From assembly GCA_000328365.1 (NCBI GenBank), contig KB308552.1:6777-70776 (forward strand): a DNA stretch of 64,000 nt. Direction: 5' to 3'. Made by a program: the position numbers and the translations under genes. Origin of the DNA: Capitella teleta. Lineage: Eukaryota; Annelida; Polychaeta; Capitellidae. How positions within the stretch are numbered: position 1 is the stretch's first letter; each line of letters starts with the position of its first letter. Below are positions 1-10,600 of the stretch, piece after piece. The notes below the pieces were generated by a model. The model was not told the origin of the DNA, did no database searches, and was given only the letters and a program-made list of their open reading frames with translations.

Positions 1-823
1 ACACAGCCCGCCTGGCAGTGCACATTAATAACCAAAGATTTCACGCCTTTGTCCCAACTTGTGGAATTATTTAACGGCATAGTTGTATCAAAATATCTAT
101 GTACGTACTGTTACACCATTAGAAAATGCAGGGCAGGTCCACTCACGATATTCGATATCTCCAAATCGGATCACCTGTTGTGATCGCCTTTAATGTCCGA
201 TGCACACAAAAAAAATCCCCCCAAAATCACTAATAATTTAGCCAGTGGGCAGGTCCTGAAGCTAAGTATTATACAATTCAAATGAGGCTTGCCAATGAGA
301 AGAGGAATTGGAGAAAGGCGATTATACAGAGTAAAAGTAGTCTCCCTACTGGTGGATGTTGGCCATTATATTATAGCCAGAAGGAGAGAACCTTGAAGAT
401 TGCCACCATGTTGGAAGGTCTGTGAGAGTCAAGAGCGCTACTTATAATCAGCGAAACTTGATCTTATTTAGAAAGCAGATGAATCTCGTATATGCAGGTA
501 CAGTCGGTAGTTAACTGACTCACGCAGTGACATGGAGTGCATGAGATCAAAGAAAGTCATGATGGAGACGGACGGTTTATGGAGATGGAAAACAAGGGGG
601 ATAAAAGGCCACGGGGTCAGAGACAATTTTCATCAGATTCACTTCTTTTACTGCATTGTCATCTGACTAATCTCCTTTTACCATGAAGTTGACCTGCGAT
701 CATAACGTTTCGCATTCATAACGTTTACATTTTGAGTATTTTTTGTTGTTGTTGACCCCTGAAAGACCTGCTTTTGGGGACCCGACGGCCGCGCATAACG
801 ACACAAAATCGGCTGTGACGAAT

Positions 824-851
824 GCTGTCGTTATATCGAGGTTCCACTGTA
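824..851 (-). repeat. pogo/Tigger-like terminal inverted repeat
   Basis: The sequence CGTTATATCGAGGTTCCACT, read on the minus strand, gives the AGTGGAACCTCGATATAACG type of end seen in many pogo/Tigger transposons. No transposase or opposite end was found nearby, so this is probably one end of a decayed or non-autonomous copy. Confidence 0.5.
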
Positions 852-1160
852 ATTATAACATGCTGCTATAAGCTATAAGCTATTATTCTCGAATAAAAGT
901 ATATCATTTCATATTAAACTACATCTAGCTGTAGAGCGGAGCAGGAATCTTTGGTCTTTGAAGTGATAAATGTTACTATGGACTCCTCTATTGGGGATTC
1001 GGGGTAAGTAGATGCACACGGTTACATATCGGACATGGCACAGCGATTCAGAAGTACAGGCGCCGCTTCTGTTTGCCCTTCTGTGATTTGCTCCGCCCTG
1101 GCTCCGCTCTTGGGACCCGACTCCTGCACTCGCGTCTCTACTCCTGCAACATGCATGCGT

Positions 1161-1190
1161 CGTGATGCGGTTTTACGGCTCCACCCAAAC
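1161..1190 (-). repeat. SINE 3' tail fragment
   Basis: The run GGTTTTACGGCTCCACCCAA matches the 3' end of the tRNA-derived SINE seen in better condition at 56445-56790. Only the tail is recognisable here. Confidence 0.45.
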
Positions 1191-2439
1191 CAAGTGTGCA
1201 TGCGTCGTTCAACATTGTGAATCCAATAGTAGTCCTTGAGCCGGAGGCCCAAATTTCAGAAAAAGGTACCATATTCCATATTGGTATTCCTTGAACCAGA
1301 TAATGTGGGTGCAGACCCAAAAATTGACTCTCTATGACGTAAAATATCCTATCCGTAATGGCATAATTGGCGACTGCATCATGCCTCGGACGCTTTTGTA
1401 GGATAGTGACCTTTGCCAAGGTCAAACTAGGGTTAATTACATTTCTCCCTCATAAACAACCTAAACAAACATACTGAAATAAATTATGCTGCTATTATTT
1501 CCTATAAAATACATTTGGTTGCCATTGGTTGATATTTTACGAGTAGTCGACTATTGGCGTTGCAATTATTCAATCATACCGGTATTTCATTATGACGATA
1601 TTCAAGTTGGACAGTCATTTTGTTTGTCTACTTTCAATTTACGTAATTATTGGCACGCGCGATTTATTGTTTGAATTACGGCACCAACGGGTAAGAAAAA
1701 TAAGGAATTTTTGGCATAATTAATAAGTGAGGAATATGATAAGGCCCCCCAACTCTGTGTATATGCATGGCGCTGCATGTTTTAGATTGGAATCGAGAGA
1801 AATGAAAAGCTGTGAAGTTAGTCCAAATAAGCATAAATGCGGCATGGCAGCTAATGAGACCGAATCGTATCTGAGTGCTAGTACCTCTTGCTCCGATAAT
1901 TAATTCCATGTAAGAATATTATATCAAAATTCCAGTGCATGAGGTCTACAACACTGAGTATGAAAGTGCGGTTTTGCATGTACCAAAGATATACACACCA
2001 CGACGCCGACCATGGCACCGGTGCAGGTCATATTGATGACATGGACACGGGTGAGCCCAATTGAGACTTCCAGCGTAATCATCTATGCATGCATGTATAA
2101 CAATTGCGTACAACTATTGTGCAAGAGTGCGTGTTGTAAATCGATTGTTTATATGGCGCTCGCAATTCTTGCGTTCCTTGATCGTTCAATCACAATTATT
2201 GCTTAGAGAAAAAGCCAAGGTAATCAGGGTGGGGCTGAGAAGAGTGTTCATGTCATTGTCGTGTGATTGGTTGACAACGTTCATTCATCAGTAGGGTAAT
2301 TCCATCGTATCCAGATGTTATGATACACTGTCCTGGGGTGTGAATCTCAGTAGCCAATGATCATGGCCTTTGCAAGCGATATATGGAGACGAGCTTCCTA
2401 TTATATACAGAGAAAGCTACAAGAATGTATGAGTACACC

Positions 2440-2600
2440 TTTAAATGTCCCCCAACCCGGACTTGTTACTATATGGGTGTACCCTTTTAGGGACGATGTT
2501 GTACCTTTTAAATTTGCTATGTACCTTTATTCTTGGGTACATATTTGAACTCTCAAGGGTACAAATAAGAACCTTCACTCAGAGGTACATACTTAAACCA
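2440..2600. repeat. degenerate GTACC-type repeats
   Basis: About seven variants of the core GTACCTTT or GGTACATA follow one another at intervals of 15-35 bases (for example GTGTACCCTTTT, TTGTACCTTTTA, ATGTACCTTTAT, GGGTACATAT, AGGTACATAC), in both orientations. The spacing is irregular, so it is not a clean tandem array. It sits directly upstream of a SINE copy. Confidence 0.4.
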
Positions 2601-2606
2601 TCTACT

Positions 2607-2890
2607 AGGGGCACCGAATAGATCAGTCGGTCTGACCGGCTGACTGCAATCCCATGCATGGACGTTATAATTGTGAATTATAATTGCAATTCGTTATATT
2701 CATAGCTCTATGGTGACTCTGCAGTGCTTGAATGTGCTTCCCAACTGCATAACAAGGCCGGGCACAATGTACTACTGTATATGGTGGTATGCAAGATAAA
2801 GAACTCTAGGGATTTATCGATAAGAGTAGGGGAAACCCCGGTCCCGGGCCTTCTGTTCTGGCGCCCGTATTACCCGAAGATAATTAGCCT
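2607..2890 (+). mobile_element. tRNA-derived SINE copy, internally deleted
   Basis: This copy shares with the 56445-56790 copy the start (GGGGCACC then a GATCAGTCGG A-box-like stretch), the GGCTGACTGCAATCC segment, the AATTATAATTG segment and the tail through CCCCGGTCCCGGGCCTTCTG and GGCGCCCGTAT. The part holding the B box (GGTTCGA) is missing, so the internal Pol III promoter is probably dead. Same family as the 29738-30735 copy. Confidence 0.7.
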
Positions 2891-5800
2891 AAATCCTCGA
2901 CATTTTCCAAGGTCTAACCCCGATGGCATTCTGATTTATAATTACATGTAATTGATATCCAAAATAGTAATCTCCCAGGATTCGGACCATGAATCAAACG
3001 AGGCAAAACTTGTATGAGATAATGGCTTGATGTGGGGACAGAATACAGTGATCACAATTATGTGTGTGCTCTGTACGCACCGTGACTGTGCGTGCACTAT
3101 GCGTGTGTGCTGATTGCCATTGAGTGCATTTGGATTTGCTAGTTTGTGCAACCAGAGATACTCTATAGCATGGATTGATCGCTCACAATGGTATAACGTT
3201 GCTTAAGTTCGTTATGATAGCGACGAAATTCCGGTTATCAATAATCACGGCTTGAAGAATAGGTCGAGATCGAGAGCAACAACAAATCGACAGATTTTTA
3301 GCAGCAAAGTGGGAATTATCAGTAGCATGAATCTACAACCTTTAGATGAAATCATTTATGATATTTTAGTGAAGATTTGGAGCAAAAGTACGACGAAATC
3401 TTTAAGAATCAGCTCTCATCTGCAGTAATTGATGCATTAAAGATATTTTTTAAACAACAAATAGCGATTTCAAGAGAACAGCAAACTGATTGATGCATGC
3501 AATCGAGATTAATTTTTTAGAGGTTTTACTACATTAAATTAAAACTCTTTAATTAAAATAATATAGTATGACACTCCATGTCATTTGCATCCTATAATAA
3601 TTAATAATTATATATTGTTTTGTTGCAGCTGATTCTATCATCAATCCTTTGAATACAATTTCAATTCGATTCTCTGAGTTTCATGGACATTATTTGCCTT
3701 GGGAAAGCAAAGCAAAGCAAGCAATTGCCATTTAAATGATTTGATGTGAGTGGCTTTTAAAATTCTCTACATCAATTCAATGCAAAATCTCATAAGTACC
3801 AGTCATTCATGAATAGGCTTACATTGTTTAATGGAATCACAAGAGCAAATGGATTGTGAACTAAGTGAAACTAAGGAACTCCAGTGTGATATGTTGCAGC
3901 TCACTCATAAAATTTTATTTCATCATGAATATTTCAATATAATAGAACAGTTAAAAATAAACTATGAAAAATACTCATGAAAGGGAAGAGCCCTGAGAAC
4001 AAAATTTCAGATAAAAAGAAGTCTTTAAAATAAATAAAATCTACAGTTAGTGCCCCTCCAAAAAAAAAAAAAAGAAAAAAGAAAAATTAAAAATTAAAAA
4101 AAAAATATATATAATAATACTAATAATACTAATAGAAAAAAAAAATAATAATAAAAATAATAAATAGAATGGAAAAATGAAAATAAGTAAGTAAACAAAT
4201 TATTTCCTCCTCTTCATTGGACTGGATGGCAATGAGACACTGTATTTTTTTTTTTTTTAGCACCCAGTGTTCCAACAAACTCATAACTTGCAGCACAGGA
4301 TTTTTCTGGATGTTTTCCAGGTAACTGCAATTGGAAAAGGTATCACATTTCATTTCGGATCAAAATCAATAATTATTACCTGAGGCAATAAAATAATGAC
4401 ATTTGGTGTGCTACATCGTAATGGAGCGGTCGATCAGTCCAAAGAAAATTACTAAGCATCTCATGATCTGTGAAAGAATATGTTATGAGGAAGCTCATCA
4501 AATATATCGCTTCGAATTCATAATCACCGGTACTCACAAGGTGGGCATAATTCTTTACTTTCATTCCACAAGCAAATACTCCTATAAGGCAAGTATTCTA
4601 CGTCTTAATAACCACTATAGGAATCCCTGAAAATATAATATTTTTTGGGGGGGTCTCATGCACGAATAATATTATATGATTTCACTGTGGATTTTTTCCT
4701 TCAAAATAGTATACACCCAAGATTGCGTTGTTAAAAAATTTGTGTTGTGTAGGACAGAGTGTAATGACCTCATTAATCTATTTATTTAGTGGATAAAATA
4801 TGATTAAATATTATTCAATCATCAATTCATTAAATAATCAATCAACCACATTATTGGTAATGCATTTTATGCATTGGGTCAACAATGTAAAACAATTATT
4901 CGATTAATGTTAATTTTGCTATATAATATCTTGATCAATAAAACGTGCAAAGTTGTTTTCTCATGATTAACTGACTTCATGATGATTAGCAATGTGACCC
5001 TTACCTGTGCATATATGGCTTAATTCAATCTCCTCATTCATCAAACATATGAGAGCTGAAGTTGAGATAGCAGTGCAAGGCAGGCAGAGTCCCAACAACT
5101 CATCCCTTTTCTAGGAGTCAAGTGGATATTCATGAAAGACCTGCTAATCCTTGAAATCCCCAGCCAGGTCTGATCGAGATCTAGATAATAAAATGAAACT
5201 TGAAGTCAGAAAACTAATGAAAGTTTGTTGATTAGCGAACTTACCGGCACTGATCACGGAGGCAAGAAAGAAGCTAAATCTCTGCACAGAACACTGCATT
5301 GAGGGGTGAGAATCGGAGACTGTCATTTGTATCTCATTATCTGCATGTTGAACTTGATGTTGAATATTCCATTTGGACAGTGTTCTGAAAGTTAAGATTA
5401 ACGCATCAATTGCGGGCGTTTATACTTCGAATTACACTCACCTCGTTTGAATTTGATGACCTGCTCAACTTTTCATGCCACGATAATAGGGACGCATCAG
5501 AAGTTCAGAAGAATGAAAGGTTGTGGTTCGTTCCGCATTTACGATCAGCTGTTCATTGCCAATGTTATTGAATGTAAATTCTCTCAACCGGAAATAAAAT
5601 TTCTCCTTATTAGATGCGTTATGAATTTAGCGAACTTAGAGCGGCTTTTTCTGTGAGCGATCAATCCATGCTATAGAGTACCTCTGGCGCAACCATCATC
5701 TTGAATGTGAGTGGCAATGTTTCGTTGATCACCTCCCATCCATGGGATCCCCAATTACATCATGATCCTTTTGGGTTACAGATTGGCAATTAATAGCGTA

Positions 5801-7540
5801 CGCGAAGGAGCTGCTTGCGATTGCCAAATGAAAAGCCATATTTACACGTCCTCAATAACATCTTGTTTGTTTGTTTGTCTCCTGATGCTTGCAATTCACG
5901 TTATTTCTTACATATTTCAGAGAAGGTCGACTGGCACGGCGTTCGGAGGTGAGTCTGACACCGGCTTGAATGAATCTTCATTCCAGAAGGGGTACGCGGT
6001 TTCGAAAGATAGAAATAATTGGTCATAATTATAACAGCAGGCCCCTTTACATAACATAATTATATATGTGCAACACACTGTTCAATTACACATCAAAGTA
6101 CAATCACTCGCCAATCACCTACATACATGTGTACAATCAGTTCAGTTGTCATATATCGTTGTGAGTAACCGAATACACACTACACAGTATATTCACAGTT
6201 TGGCATTCGCTCAAAATTTCCCTTCTCTGTTGTATAAGAAAAACAGGGGAATCCCCAAGCCGTGGTTTCGCAGAGTGCATAGATGAATGCACTTGTGGTT
6301 ATTCATATTGTGAGAAAACCAACCACAGCAATCGAGTTCATGCGCACGTACTGACGGCAATGTATACATTGGCCAACATATCAAGTATGGACTGTTTACT
6401 CAAGTGCATTTAATAAGTTATAAATTATATGATGGTACGAATACATGTACGCCACACTTGCAAGGAAAGTTCATCAAAAATTTTAAATTATGTAGACCTA
6501 GGCCATATATCATTATAATTATGTGTATAATATACATATAATTATAATGATAATTATGTATATTAATGAGTAATTAAATAATTATGTGTATGCTAAAATT
6601 GGCTTCATTTCACTTTTATACGTGTCCGTAATACTGTGCATGAGTTATTATAATTATTATGTAGGATAATAAGGCCTACTTAATTATTAGATTATATATA
6701 TAGGTAACGAGCTAGCTAGGTTGCAATCATTTTGTAAACTCTTGCGCAAGAGATGAAATCAAAATAATGCCATATATATATAAACATCATTTATTTCGCA
6801 ACGTGTGTGTTACAGTTTGTAAACAACAGAAAAAGAACATATATAGCCAAGTTGAATAAGGCAAATACTTAATTAGGTTTTATAGTTCTCATAATATTGT
6901 TGCTAAAACTCGCGGGAACGACATAATTGTATAGGCTTGCTAAGTACTAGTAGTTATATGAATAATGAAAATGGTGGGAATACATTTGACGTGACTTGTT
7001 GGGTTTAAATAGTGAGAAAAGCTCTTTGTGACCCTTGGTTAGTTGTTGTTATGTTATTGGATTAGATGGAGCGTGAGTTTTAGATGTTGGTGTGGTTGAA
7101 TCTTAGGGGGTGGTGTTCCTAAGTTTTGTTTACCGGTAGTCGAGATTTGAAGATGTTAATGGTGGGAGAGTTGGTGTCTGCTGGGAGGGAGTTCTAGATA
7201 AGTACACGTATGGTACATGCATCAGCTCGAGGGATTTGCAACTTAGCTATTGGTATGTCGTCTAGCTACGCCTGCGCACGGCACGAGTATCTATTTTTAA
7301 CCTGTCACGTTCAGTTTTACCGATTCATAAGCGTTCCCCACTTCCCTGTTGACCCAGCATGCGATTATAGATCATAACGCACTTTTCTCTGACGCGCTTC
7401 ATGGGCAACTTAAAAGTATTTATTGTCAATTATGTTGATTGACCTCATCAGTATATCCTTATCTAAACCTTTTCGTAATCACTAAATCGAAAATCAATAA
7501 TATATGATTTCACTATCCATTGTTTTGGCAATCGATAATT
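2891..7540. other. gene-free AT-rich stretch
   Basis: No recognisable coding region. There is an A-rich low-complexity tract at about 4058-4150, a T run near 4245 and AT-rich dinucleotide-like sequence around 6500-6790. Window-wide TCATAACG motifs lie at 3210-3217, 5617-5624 and 7372-7379; the last is about 320 bases before the first traced HELZ2-like exon. Confidence 0.5.
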
Positions 7541-7545
7541 TTTCC

Positions 7546-7619
7546 CCGGGAAATCTCACTGACGTCATCACCATCGCTTTCACTTTCGTCTCAACCGAAA
7601 CTTAGAAACAACGAAAGTG
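7546..7619 (+). promoter_or_regulatory. candidate HELZ2-like promoter: kappaB-like, CRE and IRF-type sites
   Basis: Within 75 bases lie, in order, GGGAAATCTC (an imperfect kappaB-like site), TGACGTCA at 7560-7567 (a full CRE/ATF palindrome), TTTCACTTTC at 7578-7587 (reverse complement GAAAGTGAAA, matching the IRF/ISRE core GAAANNGAAA), and ACGAAAGTG at 7611-7619. That last site is an exact inverted repeat of CACTTTCGT at 7581-7589. The first traced HELZ2-like exon begins at 7696. Binding is an inference from sequence only; single sites of this length can arise by chance. Confidence 0.45.
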
Positions 7620-7695
7620 CCAACACAGCATAGAAACCCGGATTTTATCCATTTTAAAGCGCATTCTTCGTTGACATTCGTGTTATTCTTTGCAG

Positions 7696-10600
7696 GAAGA
7701 CCGCCTTAGTTTCCTTATTGACATCAGCAGCGAAGGTAGTGTTCTATTTAGCGAAAATAACTTTTCGCTTGCCGCGGAAGCATTCTCGCTTTGCGTGGAT
7801 CTGGGCCTGCAGCTGCAACAGCCTGGACAGGACTCTGCTGGCAGCTGCGCAGCTGTTAGCGACGATCTACTCGCAGAATTTTATTTGCACAGGGCTCTGT
7901 GTAATACCAAAATGGTTTGTTAATTCAAATTGACTGATCATCAAAACTACATAATTTGTACATATTATAATTATTAGGCCGCGGCTTCTCGTCCGGCACC
8001 GTCCTACGAGTTGTCAGGCTCCTAGTCCGGCACCGTCCGACGAGTTGTCAGGCTCCTAGTCCGGCACCGGCAATGATCATTGTCCGGCACTGTGCAATCG
8101 CTGCGGTGTATACTCATCCGGCGAAGTGGAAGGCAACGTAGGGCCAAACTCACTAGAAATTTTACCCTGCGTAGATTCTCGTTTAGACATGTAGGCCTAC
8201 ATTAACTGCACATTAATTTGATGTCTTCGCAGAAAATTTTGCTGAGATTCTGTGTCTGCGTCTAGATTTAGTTGAGATAACCATCCATCGTGCGCAGGCC
8301 TCCCAATTAACTATATTACCTCGCGGTAGTGAGATTGTCGAAGCCCTTGGTAAGTTGTGGCGCAATTACCGGAGATAAAAAGTTACGTAATTGATTAAGA
8401 AACGTAAAGATTGTGGTCGTCTGCAACTTCCTTTATATAAAGTTTATTACTTCAATTACGCATATGACATTGTATATATAGAGAAAAAAAACATAGAGAA
8501 GAACCTCATGCAGTCAACATAACATGGGGGGAAAAGGAGGACAATAAATATGCAAGAAGTGCATGTATTAGTGGGATAAGCTTACTGTTGTTACTTCCTC
8601 AATAACGGCTGCATTTAGCTCAACTGGGGTTGATTCAACTTCGGTTGGGGAGGCAGCATCAACAACAGACTGCTGAAAATGAAGAAGTTAAATATAGATC
8701 CATTTACTTGTGTGTAACCATCACTCACCGACACTACTTCTTCAACACTGAACCGATTTCCACGCCGGAGAATCTGGCACAAAGAGGAGACTTGGCTCAG
8801 AACAGCATCGAATTCCCTCTCTGGAATCTCACTAAGGAGGGAAGCCAACTCCCTGGTAACTTCGAGAGCAGTTCTATACCGCTCATGCTCAGCCACATTG
8901 ACTCTGGCACGATGACCCAGTCTAGAGGTAGTGAGAGATGTGCTGGCCAGAGCAGTGGGAGCAGCAATGCAGCTCCTGTGATTACGATAGTAATATCGCC
9001 TGGTCCAACGCTCAGCAATCAGTTCTTCAGCAAAAGTGTTTTCTCCCATGGAATCTCTCAGTTTGAGGATGTGCCGGCACAGGAGTCCTATGGCACTCCT
9101 GAACCCGCAATTGCATGAGATGGGAGTAGTCTCAAGCGCACGATCTTCAATCTTCCAGACTCCATCAACTTGGTCAACTTTCACTTTCTCCCTCAATGAT
9201 AGTTCACGAATAACAAAACTTAAAGCGTACGGGGTCAGCTGAGCAGCATATAGGGACTTCGCACTTTCCTCAGGAAATGGAATTACAGTCTGTTTGGTGC
9301 GTAACTCAATGGCGTTGTGTCTCTCTCCAGTGATGATGAGTGAAGGCAGGCCAGAAGATCTTGGGCAAATTGCCCCATAGGAGAGTTCTTTCGGATTGTC
9401 GATTTCAACTTCTGGTTGAAGCTCTCAACCCTGTTGTTGGTGCTTGTTGGAAGGTTGGGGAAATCATTCTTCAATCCTTCAACCCATTCTCTGCGAATAT
9501 TATGCCAATTCTCATTGAAGTAGGTCACAACCTGAAATGTTGAAATGATGAAGGAGCATGATCATTAAAATATAAATACTTTTTCTGGTGCATCTTGAAC
9601 AAAGCGTTCATAAAGAGTGTTATACTCCTCCTCTGTCCTTGCATATGCCAGCTTTTGCAATGACTCACGGCATGCCTGTTGAGGACATTTAATGTACAGT
9701 AATCTACAAGACTGAGTCAACTTTTGACTCAGATTGGAACGTTTTGCCGCCATGAATGCAGGAATATACAATCTCGGTATATTTTAGGCGATCCGCGTAC
9801 GTCCTCTTCTTACTACTGCGACGTAACGTTGCTTCAATGGTACGGGAATCCCTCTTGTAAAACTGCACGAAGTTCAGTTTCTGGAATTCTTGGATAGCGC
9901 TCTTAACTTGTTCATAATCGTCAAATAGGGTTCCGACCTCCATGTTGTTAGTCGAATGATTTGAAAGTACAACTTCCGTTTGCTTCCGAGTTCGGCCGAA
10001 TCCTCCCGAAGGCTTCCGAAGGCTTCCCCGGCATGCATTCCCAATTTCCCATTGCCTGAATGGGCCCCTGCCGGACGAGGAGCCTCCGATTATCCCCGTC
10101 CGGTGCCGGACGAGAAGCCACTTTGTAATTTTTATTATGTACAATTACTTATTTGTCCTGTGAATCATGACTGGCTCCCTACACTGGGAAAGAATGAAAG
10201 GACATATACTTTAAGTCAATATAATTATAAACATTCACATAATATATTAATGTCCTGTCAATTGTGACCCATTTTCTTTACCCGTTGAAAACACAGGTAC
10301 TTCGTGTTCTCAACGCGTATCAATATTGTTCCCTCATACTACGTATGAGGGGGCGATATCGAGCTAGCTAGGTTAACATTAAACATATAGTCGTACATCA
10401 GCTAATTATTGTTTCTAAATGTCTCATTTATTTCAGAATCGCCTTGAAAATGTGGAGTCTGATTTTTCTGAGGGTATGACAACAATCCACATCTCAACTT
10501 GGAAATATTCTGAATTATTGATGCTAAATTAATTCAGGAATTAAGAAGAAAAACCTCAAGGCCCACTTGCTCTATGCAGAAATCTTGAAGGACCAAGGCG

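Larger units (their letters stand above)
1..2606. other. gene-free stretch with repeat relics
   Basis: I see no coding region that resembles a known family. Open frames are short and lack convincing splice partners. The stretch holds a pogo/Tigger-like terminal sequence near 824-851, a SINE tail near 1161-1190 and a run of GTACC-rich degenerate repeats near 2440-2600. Two copies of the window-wide TCATAACG motif lie at 700-707 and 716-723. Confidence 0.5.
7983..10119 (-). mobile_element. MULE/ZSWIM-type DNA transposon in HELZ2-like intron 1
   Basis: A perfect 19-bp terminal inverted repeat, GGCTTCTCGTCCGGCACCG, bounds the element (7983-8001 and its complement at 10101-10119). Subterminal copies of GTCCGGCACCG cluster at the left end, including two tandem units of about 38 bp at 7990-8065. 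I see no clear 8-11 bp target duplication next to the ends. The minus strand carries remnants of a SWIM-finger transposase. It splits the first HELZ2-like intron (7915-10436), the only long intron in that gene. The identical ends suggest a fairly recent insertion. Confidence 0.8.

Noticed and set aside
5144-5326. Minus-strand small exon candidate with a good GTAAGT donor (MTVSDSHPSMQCSVQRF)
   Set aside because: A continuation through the ATTATCTAG acceptor gives about 75 residues with no family resemblance and no upstream support.
8630-9118. 162-codon plus-strand open frame
   Set aside because: It is antisense to the SWIM transposase remnant, whose minus-strand reading has clear motifs.
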